Below are positions 51,438 through 59,385 of a stretch of DNA of 64,000 bases, piece by piece. The notes beneath the pieces are model-generated. The model ran no database searches and was not told the origin of the DNA. It was given only the letters and a program-made list of their open reading frames with translations. How positions within the stretch are numbered: position 1 is the stretch's first letter; every line of letters starts with the position of its first letter. The stretch covers positions 56,832-120,831 of the forward strand of contig NZ_FQVN01000016.1 of assembly GCF_900129375.1 (NCBI RefSeq), written 5' to 3'. Origin of the DNA: Streptoalloteichus hindustanus. Lineage in GTDB: Bacteria > Actinomycetota > Actinomycetes > Mycobacteriales > Pseudonocardiaceae. The position numbers were made by a program, and so were the translations under genes.

Positions 51438-53162
51438 TCAGCCCACGGCGTGCTCGCGCCAGCCGTTGGTGATGGGCAGCCGGCGGTCCCGGCCGAACGC
51501 CTTGAACGTGATCTTCGGGCCCGGCGGGTACTGGCGGCGCTTGTACTCGGCCAGGTCGACCATCCGCAGCACGCGCTCCACCAGCTCCGGCGCGAACCCG
51601 GCCTCCAGCAGGTCCGCGTACCCGCGGTCGCCCTCGACGTAGTCGTCGAGCACGTCGTCGAGCAGCTCGTAGTCGGGCAGCGAGTCCGCGTCGAGCTGAC
51701 CGGGCCGCAGCTCGGCCGACGGCGGCTTGCTGATCGAGTTCTCCGGGATCGGCGGCGCCTCGCCGCGCTTCTCCGCCTCGGCGTTGCGCCACCGCGCCAA
51801 CTGCCACACCAGCGTCTTGGGCACGTCCTTGATCGGCGCGTACCCGCCGACCGCGTCGCCGTAGATCGTCGAGTAGCCGACGGCCAGCTCGGTCTTGTTG
51901 CCGGTCGCCAGCACCAGGTGCCCGTGCTGGTTGGACAACGCCATCAACGTCATGCCCCGGCAGCGCGCCTGGATGTTCTCCTCGGCCAGCCCGGTGAGCC
52001 CGAGCTGCTCCACGAACACCCGCACCTGGTCGGCGATCGGCTGCACCGAGAAGTGCAGGCCCGTGCGCCGGGCCAGCTCCGCCGCGTCGCCCCGGGAGTG
52101 CTCGGAGGAGTACTGCGACGGCATCGACACGCCGTGCACCGCGGCGGCGCCCACCGCGTCGACCGCGAGCGCGGCGACCACCGCCGAGTCGATGCCGCCG
52201 GACAACCCGAGCACCACCGACTTGAAGCCGTTCTTCTGCACGTAGTCCCGCAGGCCGGTGACCAGCGCCGACCACACCTCGGCCTCGTCCGGCAGCGGCT
52301 CGGCGACCGGCGGGGCGGGCAGCGGCTCGTAGGCCGCCGACGCCTGCTCCGACAGCACCGCGCGCCGCACGTCGAACCCGCCGATCGGCCCGCTGCCGGT
52401 GTGCCCGCCGGCGGGCAGGTCCATGTCCAGCACCAGCAGGTGCTCCACGAACTGCGGGGCGCGCGCCAGCAGCTCGCCGTCGGCGGACACCACGAGCGAG
52501 TCGCCGTCGAAGACCAGCTCGTCCTGTCCCCCGACCAGGTTGACGTAGGCCATCGGCGCGCGCGCCTCGGCCGCCCGGCGGGCGACCAGCTCCCGCCGCA
52601 CGTCGTCCTTGCTCCGCTCGTAGGGCGAGCCGTTGACGCAGAGCACGAGGTCCACGCCGGCCTCGCCCAGCGCGGCGATCGGGCCCCCGTCCTGCCAGAT
52701 GTCCTCGCAGATCACGACGCCCAGGTCGAGGCCGCGCACCCGCACGATCGGCAGCTCGTCGCCCGGCACGAAGTACCGGAACTCGTCGAACACGCCGTAG
52801 TTCGGCAGGTGGTGCTTGTGGTAGCGCGCCACCACCCCGCCGCCGTGCAGCACCGCCGCCGCGTTGCGGGGGCCCGCCGCGTCGCGGTCCAGGTAGCCGA
52901 CGACCACCACGGCGTCGCCGCAGCCCGCGTCGACCAGCCGGCCGGCGAGCGCGTCGAGGGCGCGCCGGGAGGCGGCCGCGAACGACTCGCGCAGCGCCAG
53001 GTCCTCGACCGGGTAGCCGGTGAGCACCATCTCGGGGAACACGACCAGGTGCGCGCCGGACTGGACCCCCTTTCGGGTCCACTCGACGACGAGGTCGGCG
53101 TTGCCGGCGAGGTCGCCGACACACGCGTCGACCTGCGCAAGGGCGAGACGGAGCTGGGGCAT
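51438..53162 (-). CDS. nadE: Glutamine-dependent NAD+ synthetase
   Basis: The 574-aa enzyme makes NAD+ from deamido-NAD+ using ammonia from glutamine. The N-terminal nitrilase-type glutaminase has the triad E44 (VVFPEM), K116 (ARYHKHH) and C152 (VVICEDIW); the C-terminal synthetase has the ATP-binding SGGIDS (321-326), TGNKTELAVGYSTIYGD and the C-terminal KRRQYPPGPKITFKAFGRDRR. ATG 53162 is preceded by GATGATGAGGGC. Monocistronic, convergent with lysX-DUF998 and divergent from the peptidase genes. Confidence 0.97.
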   Translation of the reverse strand: MPQLRLALAQVDACVGDLAGNADLVVEWTRKGVQSGAHLVVFPEMVLTGYPVEDLALRESFAAASRRALDALAGRLVDAGCGDAVVVVGYLDRDAAGPRNAAAVLHGGGVVARYHKHHLPNYGVFDEFRYFVPGDELPIVRVRGLDLGVVICEDIWQDGGPIAALGEAGVDLVLCVNGSPYERSKDDVRRELVARRAAEARAPMAYVNLVGGQDELVFDGDSLVVSADGELLARAPQFVEHLLVLDMDLPAGGHTGSGPIGGFDVRRAVLSEQASAAYEPLPAPPVAEPLPDEAEVWSALVTGLRDYVQKNGFKSVVLGLSGGIDSAVVAALAVDAVGAAAVHGVSMPSQYSSEHSRGDAAELARRTGLHFSVQPIADQVRVFVEQLGLTGLAEENIQARCRGMTLMALSNQHGHLVLATGNKTELAVGYSTIYGDAVGGYAPIKDVPKTLVWQLARWRNAEAEKRGEAPPIPENSISKPPSAELRPGQLDADSLPDYELLDDVLDDYVEGDRGYADLLEAGFAPELVERVLRMVDLAEYKRRQYPPGPKITFKAFGRDRRLPITNGWREHAVG

Positions 53163-53237
53163 GCCCTCATCATCGCGCACAACCCGACACTCCGGTGCCC
53201 CCGTGTGCGCCGGAACGGGGGCGTGATTGCTGGCACG

Positions 53238-54839
53238 ATGCGCGGCGTGCCCCGACTGACCCGATCGGCCGTCGCGCTCGGCGTGGCGGTCCTGGTGGCG
53301 ACCTCCTCGGCCTGCACCACCGGAAACCCCGACCAGCCGCCGGCCCCGTCCCACACCGAGACCAGAGGGCCCGCCGGCCCGGTGCCGGCCGGTCTGGAGC
53401 GGTTCTACGGCCAGCCGCTGAGCTGGGGCGCGTGTGAGAGCTTCGCCACCACGGCCGACGACCGGACGGCGTTCAGCAGGCGGGGGCTGGAGTGCGCCCG
53501 GCTCACCGTGCCGCTGGACTACGGCGCGCCGCAGGGGCGGACGATCGCGCTCGGCCTGCTCCGCCGCCCGGCCGAGGACCGGGACGCCCGCGTCGGCTCC
53601 CTCGTGCTCAACCCGGGTGGCCCCGGAGCGTCCGGGATGAGCACGGTCGCGAACCTCGCCGAGACGGTCTCCGGCGGCGAACTGGGCCGGCGGTTGGACC
53701 TGGTCGGGTTCGACCCACGCGGTGTCGGGGCCAGCGAGCCGCAGCTGCGGTGCCTGACCGACGAGGAGCGGGACGCCGAGCGTCTGGACAACGACGTCGA
53801 CACCTCGCCCCAGGGCGTGGCGCAGACCGAGGCCGAGGAGAAGGCGTACGCGCAGAAGTGCGCCGAGCGAGCGGGCACGGAACTGCTGGCCAGCATGGGA
53901 ACGCGCGATGTCGCCAAGGACATGGACGTCCTGCGTTCGGCGCTCGGGGACCCGAAGCTGACCTACCTCGGCTACTCCTACGGCACCCGGATCGGCACCG
54001 CCTACGCCGAGGCGTTCCCCGACAACGTGCGCGCCATGGTGCTCGACGGCGCGGTGGCGCCCGCGCAGGACCCGGTGGCCGAGCTCGTCGCCCAGGGCGC
54101 CGGCTTCCAACAGGCGTTCACGTCGTTCGCGACCTGGTGCGTCCAGCAGCCGCAGTGCGCGTTGGGCACGGACTCCACGCAGGCGGTGCCGGCCTTCCGC
54201 AGGCTGGTCGACCCGCTGGTGGACCAGCCCGCGCCGGTGGACGGCGGCCGGAAGCTGTCCTACGGCGACGCCACCACCGCCGTGATCCAGGCCCTGTACG
54301 CCGAGTCGTACTGGAAGACGCTCAACCACGCGTTGCGGCAGCTCGCCGAGGGCCGGGGGACCGAGCTGATGGCCTTCGCCGACCTCTACTACGGGCGCGG
54401 CTCGGACGGCCGGTACTCCACGACGATGGACGCCTTCACGGCGGTGCGGTGCGTTGACGACCCGCGCGTGCTCGACAAGAGCGTGCGCGCGGAGGCCGAC
54501 CGCCGCTACCGCGAGGCGGCGCCGTTCCTGGACGACCGGCGCGGCGCGTCGAACGCGCTGGACGCGTGCGCGTTCTGGCCGGTCCCGCCGACCAGCCAGC
54601 CGCACCAGCCGAAGGTCGACGGCCTGCCGCGGACCGTGGTGATCTCGACGACCGGCGACCCGGCCACGCCCTACCAGGCGGGCGTCGACCTGGCGAAGGC
54701 GCTGGACGCCCGCCTGCTCACCCACCAGGGCGAGGGGCACACGGTGTTCCTGCAGGGTGTGCGGTGCGTCGACGACATGGTGACCCGCTACCTCGTCGAC
54801 CTCCAGCTCCCCGACGAGGGCGCCACCTGCCGCCGCTGA
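53238..54839 (+). CDS. Secreted tripeptidyl aminopeptidase-like lipoprotein, copy 1
   Basis: This 533-aa alpha/beta hydrolase has a lipoprotein signal (VLVATSSAC; Cys near 26), the oxyanion loop NPGGPGASG, FDPRGVGASEPQLRCLTD, and the nucleophile elbow GYSYGTRIG (S247). The C-terminal cap/TAP domain has ALDACAFWPVPPTSQPHQP, STTGDPATPYQAG (Asp) and QGEGHTVFLQG (His). It belongs to the SlpD/SlpE/Tap group that removes N-terminal tripeptides outside the cell. GTG 53247 is an alternative start. The following gene is a tandem paralogue. Confidence 0.9.
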   Translation: MRGVPRLTRSAVALGVAVLVATSSACTTGNPDQPPAPSHTETRGPAGPVPAGLERFYGQPLSWGACESFATTADDRTAFSRRGLECARLTVPLDYGAPQGRTIALGLLRRPAEDRDARVGSLVLNPGGPGASGMSTVANLAETVSGGELGRRLDLVGFDPRGVGASEPQLRCLTDEERDAERLDNDVDTSPQGVAQTEAEEKAYAQKCAERAGTELLASMGTRDVAKDMDVLRSALGDPKLTYLGYSYGTRIGTAYAEAFPDNVRAMVLDGAVAPAQDPVAELVAQGAGFQQAFTSFATWCVQQPQCALGTDSTQAVPAFRRLVDPLVDQPAPVDGGRKLSYGDATTAVIQALYAESYWKTLNHALRQLAEGRGTELMAFADLYYGRGSDGRYSTTMDAFTAVRCVDDPRVLDKSVRAEADRRYREAAPFLDDRRGASNALDACAFWPVPPTSQPHQPKVDGLPRTVVISTTGDPATPYQAGVDLAKALDARLLTHQGEGHTVFLQGVRCVDDMVTRYLVDLQLPDEGATCRR

Positions 54840-54861
54840 CGCCCCCCTCACTCGAACAGGT

Positions 54862-54867
54862 GACAAT
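54862..54867 (+). promoter_or_regulatory. -10 box for a leaderless second peptidase mRNA
   Basis: GACAAT ends 6 nt before GTG 54874; no SD is present, so the mRNA probably begins at the start codon. A separate promoter here means the two peptidase genes are not simply one operon. Confidence 0.45.
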
Positions 54868-54873
54868 GGCGGG

Positions 54874-56451
54874 GTGTCCCGCCTGTCCCGCCTCGCGGCC
54901 GCCCTCGGCGTCGTCTGCCTCCTGACCTCGTGCGCCAACACCGTCAGCGGCACCCCCGCCCCACCCCGGATGGAGCAACGCGGCCCGGTCGGCGCGGTCC
55001 CGGCGGGGCTGGAGCGGTTCTACGGCCAACCCCTCGGGTGGACGTCGTGCCAGGGGTACGCGACGACGCCGGAGCAGAAGACGCTGTTCCGCAAGCCCCA
55101 GCTGGAGTGCGCCCGGGTGACCGTGCCGCTGGACTACGGCAAACCGCAGGGCGAGACGATCACCCTCGCCCTGTTGCGCCGCCCCGCCACCGATCCGGCG
55201 CGCCGCGTCGGGTCCCTCCTGGTCAACCCGGGCGGGCCCGGTGGCTCCGGCACCGAGGCCGCCGCCTCGTTCGCCAGCCGGATGACCGGTGAGCTGGGCC
55301 AGCGGTTCGACCTGGTCGGGTTCGACCCGAGGGGCGTGGGGCTGAGCGAGCCGCCGGTGCGCTGCCTGACCGACCAGGAGCGGGACGCGGAGCGCCTGGA
55401 CCTCGACCTGGATCCCTCCCCGGAGGGCGTGGCGCAGACCGAGGCCGAGGAGAAGGCGTACGCGCAGAAGTGCGCGGAGCGGATGGGCAAGGATTTCCTC
55501 GCCAACGTCGGCACCCGCGAGGTCGTGAAGGACATGGACGTCCTGCGCTCGGCGCTGGGCGACGCGAAGCTCAACTACGTCGGTTTCTCCTACGGCACCC
55601 GGATCGGCACCGCCTACGCCGAGGCGTTCCCCGGCAACGTGCGCGCCATGGTGCTGGACGGCGCGGTGGCGCCGACGGAGGACCTGGTCGCCCAGTCGAT
55701 CGGCCAGGCCAAGGGGTTCACCGCCGCCTTCGAGGCGTTCGCGGCCTGGTGCGTCGCGCGGGAGAACTGCGCGCTGGGCAAGGACGCCAAGGAAGCCGAG
55801 AAGAAGCTCAACGCGATGGTCGCGCCGCTGAAGAAGGAACCGCTCGCGGTGGGCGACCGCAAGCTCTCCTACAGCGACGTCGGCACGGCCGTCGCCCAGG
55901 CGATGTACAGCAAGGACCTGTGGCCGATGCTCGACACCGGGCTGACCGAGCTCGCGGCGGGCAAGGGACGCGCGTTGCTGGTGCTCGCCGACGCCTACCT
56001 GGGCCGGGGCGCCGACGGCAGGTACTCGCCGCAGAACGACGCCTTCCGGGCGATCCGGTGCGTCGACGACCCGCCCGTCACCGACCGGGCGGTGGTGTTG
56101 GAACGCGCGCGCAAGATCCGCGAGGCCGTGGGCGAGCGCAACGTGCTCGACGGCGACGACGAACCGGTCGGCGCGCTGGACGCGTGCGCGTTCTGGCCGG
56201 TCCCGCCGACGAGCCAGCCGCACCAGCCGAAGGTCGACGGCCTGCCGACGACGCTGGTGATCTCGACGACCGGGGACCCGGCGACCCCGCACCAGGCCGG
56301 TGTCGACCTGGCGAAGGCGCTCAACGCCCGCCTGCTCACCTTCGAGGGGAACCAGCACACCGCGTTCCTGCAGGAGAACCGGTGCGTGGACGCGGCGGGC
56401 GCCGAGTACCTGGTCAACCTGAGGCTTCCCGCCGAGGGCGCCCGCTGCTGA
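54874..56451 (+). CDS. Secreted tripeptidyl aminopeptidase-like lipoprotein, copy 2
   Basis: A 525-aa paralogue of the preceding gene, with lipobox VVCLLTSC (Cys near 20), GLERFYGQPLGWTSC, NPGGPGGSG, elbow GFSYGTRIG (S239) and the same C-terminal WPVPPTSQPHQPKVDGLP and STTGDPATPHQAG. The two genes share long runs such as ERDAERLD and GVAQTEAEEKAYAQKCAER, pointing to tandem duplication followed by divergence. In this copy the middle cap is richer in lysine, so substrate preference may differ. Confidence 0.9.
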   Translation: MSRLSRLAAALGVVCLLTSCANTVSGTPAPPRMEQRGPVGAVPAGLERFYGQPLGWTSCQGYATTPEQKTLFRKPQLECARVTVPLDYGKPQGETITLALLRRPATDPARRVGSLLVNPGGPGGSGTEAAASFASRMTGELGQRFDLVGFDPRGVGLSEPPVRCLTDQERDAERLDLDLDPSPEGVAQTEAEEKAYAQKCAERMGKDFLANVGTREVVKDMDVLRSALGDAKLNYVGFSYGTRIGTAYAEAFPGNVRAMVLDGAVAPTEDLVAQSIGQAKGFTAAFEAFAAWCVARENCALGKDAKEAEKKLNAMVAPLKKEPLAVGDRKLSYSDVGTAVAQAMYSKDLWPMLDTGLTELAAGKGRALLVLADAYLGRGADGRYSPQNDAFRAIRCVDDPPVTDRAVVLERARKIREAVGERNVLDGDDEPVGALDACAFWPVPPTSQPHQPKVDGLPTTLVISTTGDPATPHQAGVDLAKALNARLLTFEGNQHTAFLQENRCVDAAGAEYLVNLRLPAEGARC

Positions 56452-56473
56452 CGCGGACCATCCCCCCACTCTC

Positions 56474-56523
56474 GGCCCAGCCCCCACCCACCCTGGGGGG
56501 CGAGCCCCGCTCCAGCCTATCGC
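56474..56523 (-). repeat. Promoter-hairpin repeat, copy 2 (minus strand)
   Basis: Read on the minus strand this has GATAGGCTGG, GGGCTCGCCCCCCAGGG and GGGTGGGGGCTG, matching copy 1 at 37512-37557. The -10 TAGGCT spans 56519-56514. Upstream are DnaA-box-like sequences (TGTGGACAG at 56559-56567 and TGTGGACAA at 56632-56640). The predicted transcript runs towards the end of the peptidase gene, so it cannot be a normal 5' UTR. The rest of the 56452-56727 gap has no gene. Confidence 0.6.
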
Positions 56524-56727
56524 CCCACACCCCCGCGCCCACCCCACCGCGAGTCGCCTGTGGACAGTCACCCGCCCGGGGGTAGCGATGTTCACCCGAC
56601 CATCGGGTAACTGGGGACAACCAGCCCGGGTTGTGGACAACTACGCCAAACCAGTTGACAGCCGCCGGAAAAACCACCCGCGGAACGGTCGGGGACGGCG
56701 CCCACCGGGAATCACCGGCGCCGGCGA

Positions 56728-57426
56728 TCACGAGGGCGGCCGGATGTCGAGCGGGCGGTCGAAGTCGGACAGCGTCATCGTCACCGTGGCCGCGCCGTCG
56801 TCCATCCCCGGCACCTCGAACCGGAGCCGCACCAACCGGTCGGACCCGTCGGCCACCCAGAACCAGCCCGCCGGGTCGGCCAGAACCCCCGGCAGCAGCC
56901 CGGTCACGGCGGCCCGCGGCACCACGCCGGTCACCCGCCGCGCCCGCACCCCGGCGACCTCCTCCTCCGCCTCCACCCGAGGGTCGCGGACGTCGCCGAG
57001 CACCCGGGCGACACCCCGCTCCGGGTCGAGGATCGCGGTGGGGTCGTACACGGCCGCGGCGAAGGCGGAGGGCAGCCGCCGGTAGCCGCCGGCCGGCTCC
57101 CGGACGTACACCGACTCGTCCAGCAGCACGAAGTCCAGCTCCACGACCGCCCGGGCCTCCTGCACCCTGGCCCTGCCCCGTGCCGCCCCGGCCCGGGTCA
57201 GGTCGCCCTCCGCCGCCCGCACCGAGAACCCGCCGACCGGCTTGTCCGTGTCGAGCACGAAGTGCGCGCCGGGCACCCCGCGCATCGCCTCCGCCGACCG
57301 GTCGAGCAGCCGACGCCCGTCGGACACGACCGGCGCCGGCCCCGGCGCGTCCCCGCACCCCGGCAGGAGCACGGCCGCGGCCGTCAGCAGGACCAACAAG
57401 CCGAGTCGGGCAGGACGACCCACCAT
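56728..57426 (-). CDS. LppX/LprAFG-like lipoprotein
   Basis: The 232-aa lipoprotein has lipobox AAVLLPGC (Cys near 24) and a beta-rich domain with GVPGAHFVLDTDKPVGGFSVRAAEGDLT, VVELDFVLLDESVYVREPAGGYRRLP and RLVRLRFEVPG, as in the LppX/LprG (PF07161) family. Such proteins bind triacylated lipids in a hydrophobic pocket and carry them across the periplasm-like space. ATG 57426 follows the expected signal; longer in-frame starts add a non-signal extension. It is divergent from glnA2. Confidence 0.85.
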   Translation of the reverse strand: MVGRPARLGLLVLLTAAAVLLPGCGDAPGPAPVVSDGRRLLDRSAEAMRGVPGAHFVLDTDKPVGGFSVRAAEGDLTRAGAARGRARVQEARAVVELDFVLLDESVYVREPAGGYRRLPSAFAAAVYDPTAILDPERGVARVLGDVRDPRVEAEEEVAGVRARRVTGVVPRAAVTGLLPGVLADPAGWFWVADGSDRLVRLRFEVPGMDDGAATVTMTLSDFDRPLDIRPPS

Positions 57427-57530
57427 GTGCCGATGGTAGGAGCGCCGGCGTCGGGAAACGCGCGTTCCGCCCCCGGCCCACGCGACGGTGCGAACCGGCA
57501 CGGAGGCGGCGCCACGCCGTCGTGACCGCC

Positions 57531-57536
57531 TACGCT
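57531..57536 (+). promoter_or_regulatory. -10 box of a leaderless glnA2 mRNA
   Basis: TACGCT ends 6 nt before the ATG of glnA2, placing the transcription start on the A of the start codon. There is no SD. Confidence 0.55.
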
Positions 57537-57542
57537 GCGGGC

Positions 57543-58886
57543 ATGGATCGCCAGCAGGAGTTCGTGTTGCGCACCCTTGAGGAGCGCGACATCCGGTTCG
57601 TCCGGTTGTGGTTCACCGACGTCCTCGGGTTCCTCAAGTCGGTCGCGGTCGCTCCTGCCGAGCTGGAGGGCGCGTTCGCCGAGGGCATCGGCTTCGACGG
57701 CTCGGCGATCCAGGGCTTCGCCCGGGTGTACGAGTCGGACATGGTGGCCAAGCCGGACCCGGGCACCTTCCAGGTGCTGCCGTGGGAGACCCCGGACGGC
57801 GAGCACTACTCCGCCCGCATGTTCTGCGACATCGCCATGCCCGACGGCTCGCCCTGCTGGGCCGACCCCCGGCACGTGCTGCGCCGCACCCTCGCCAGGG
57901 CCAGCGAGGCCGGCTTCACCTGCTACGTCCACCCGGAGATCGAGTTCTTCCTGCTCCGCGACCTGCCCAAGGACGGCACCCCGCCGGAGCCGGCCGACGA
58001 GGGCGGCTACTTCGACCAGGCCAGCCACAACGCCGCGCCGCACTTCCGGCGGCACGCCATCGAGGCGCTGGAGGCGATGGGCATCTCGGTGGAGTTCAGC
58101 CACCACGAGGGCGCGCCGGGCCAGCAGGAGATCGACCTGCGGTACGCCGACGCGCTGACCATGGCCGACAACGTCATGACGTTCCGGTACGTGGTCAAGG
58201 AGGTCGCCATCAAGCAGGGCGTGCGCGCCTCGTTCATGCCCAAGCCGTTCTCCGACCAGCCGGGGTCCGGCATGCACACGCACGTGAGCCTGTTCGAGGG
58301 CGACCGCAACGCCTTCTACGACAGCGAGGACCCGTTCGAGCTGTCCAGCACGGGCAAGGCGTTCGTGGCCGGGCTGCTGCACCACGCCCGCGAGATCACC
58401 GCCGTGACCAACCAGTGGGTGAACTCCTACAAGCGCCTGATCGTCGGCGGCGAGGCCCCGACCGCGGTCTGCTGGGGCCACGCCAACCGCTCGGCGCTGG
58501 TGCGCGTGCCCATGTACTCGCCGGGCAAGGCGTCGTCCCGCCGCGTGGAGATCCGTAGCCTGGACACCGCGTGCAACCCCTACCTGGCCTACTCGGTCGT
58601 GATCGCCGCCGGGTTGAAGGGCGTGCAGGAGGGTTACGAGCTGCCGCCGGCCGCCGAGGACGACGTGTGGTCGCTGACCGAGGCCGAGCGCCGCGCCGCC
58701 GGGTACAGCAGCCTGCCGCAGAACCTCGCCGAGGCGTTGGCGGTGATGGAGAACTCGGAGCTGCTCGCCGAGACGCTCGGCGAGCACGTCTTCGACTTCT
58801 TCCTGCGCAACAAGCGGGCGGAGTGGGACTCCTACCGCCGCCAGGTCACCCCGTACGAACTCCGCACCTACCTGCCGATGCTCTGA
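57543..58886 (+). CDS. glnA2: Glutamine synthetase, GlnA2 type
   Basis: The 447-aa protein is almost collinear with mycobacterial GlnA2 (Rv2222c), starting MDRQQEFVLRTLEERDIRFV. Signs of glutamine synthetase include GFDGSAIQGFARV, HPEIEFFLL, SHHEGAPGQQEIDLRYADAL and NQWVNSYKRLIVGGEAPT with NRSALVRVP. It lacks the adenylylation-loop tyrosine pattern of GlnA1 at the C-terminus. In relatives GlnA2 is not needed for bulk ammonium assimilation; polyamine-linked or alternative roles are reported for streptomycete paralogues. A hairpin terminator follows directly. Confidence 0.95.
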   Translation: MDRQQEFVLRTLEERDIRFVRLWFTDVLGFLKSVAVAPAELEGAFAEGIGFDGSAIQGFARVYESDMVAKPDPGTFQVLPWETPDGEHYSARMFCDIAMPDGSPCWADPRHVLRRTLARASEAGFTCYVHPEIEFFLLRDLPKDGTPPEPADEGGYFDQASHNAAPHFRRHAIEALEAMGISVEFSHHEGAPGQQEIDLRYADALTMADNVMTFRYVVKEVAIKQGVRASFMPKPFSDQPGSGMHTHVSLFEGDRNAFYDSEDPFELSSTGKAFVAGLLHHAREITAVTNQWVNSYKRLIVGGEAPTAVCWGHANRSALVRVPMYSPGKASSRRVEIRSLDTACNPYLAYSVVIAAGLKGVQEGYELPPAAEDDVWSLTEAERRAAGYSSLPQNLAEALAVMENSELLAETLGEHVFDFFLRNKRAEWDSYRRQVTPYELRTYLPML

Positions 58887-58902
58887 CGCCGACGAACTCT
58901 CG

Positions 58903-58928
58903 CGGCACGGTCTGGCGAGATCGTGCCG
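58903..58928 (+). terminator. Hairpin terminator after glnA2
   Basis: CGGCACGGTCT (58903-58913) and AGATCGTGCCG (58918-58928) pair over 11 bp with one wobble and a GGCG loop, 17 bp after the stop codon. Confidence 0.65.
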
Positions 58929-58956
58929 TGGGAGCGCATCGGCAGGAGGAAATGCT

Positions 58957-59031
58957 GTGGTTGAAGTGCGTTCTCGTGTTCAGGGACGGCACATTCCGCG
59001 CCTCGCAGGGGGAAAGCCCACTCCTCGGTAG
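58957..59031 (+). CDS. Possible 24-aa small ORF with ideal SD
   Basis: GTG 58957 is preceded at 6 nt by AGGAGGA (58944-58950), the best SD match in this region, and opens a 24-codon frame ending TAG at 59031. The peptide is very basic (VRSRVQGRHIPR, LAGGKPTPR). The stop lies inside a small inverted repeat CTCCT-CGGT-AGGAG. It could be a leader peptide, but the next gene is 350 bp away. Real translation is uncertain. Confidence 0.3.
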   Translation: MVEVRSRVQGRHIPRLAGGKPTPR

Positions 59032-59385
59032 GAGGAGACAGGTCGCCCCGGCGAGCGAAGGGGCCCCGAGCAAGACCGCTGGTCACCGCGCCCCCCGCGA
59101 GCGTTGGCCTGTGCTCTCCCGGCACGCTTTCTCGCCCACGTCGGAATCAGAGGTGCATTCGCCATCCCGACTCTTGCGCACCGACGTGAAACACTTTGCG
59201 TTGTCTACCTCGGAGTCCGTGGAAGATCGGCGCCACCACCCGGTGACCTGTGAGGGAAGCCGGTCAGGATCTCGCGACGCAGTGTGTTCAACACGCTCCA
59301 GGAGACGAGATATCGGCCTCCCCACCACCACGGTCGCGTGTCGCCACACCGCGACCAGCCCACTGAGGGCCTAGGTTCTGTCACC
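59032..59385 (+). promoter_or_regulatory. 354-bp leader region of the glycan-modifying gene with putative -10
   Basis: No gene. The middle part (59140-59300) is less GC-rich than the surroundings, as in promoter regions. TAGGTT (59372-59377) ends 8 nt before GTG 59386, suggesting that the large downstream gene has a leaderless mRNA. In-frame upstream starts exist but have no SD. Confidence 0.4.
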
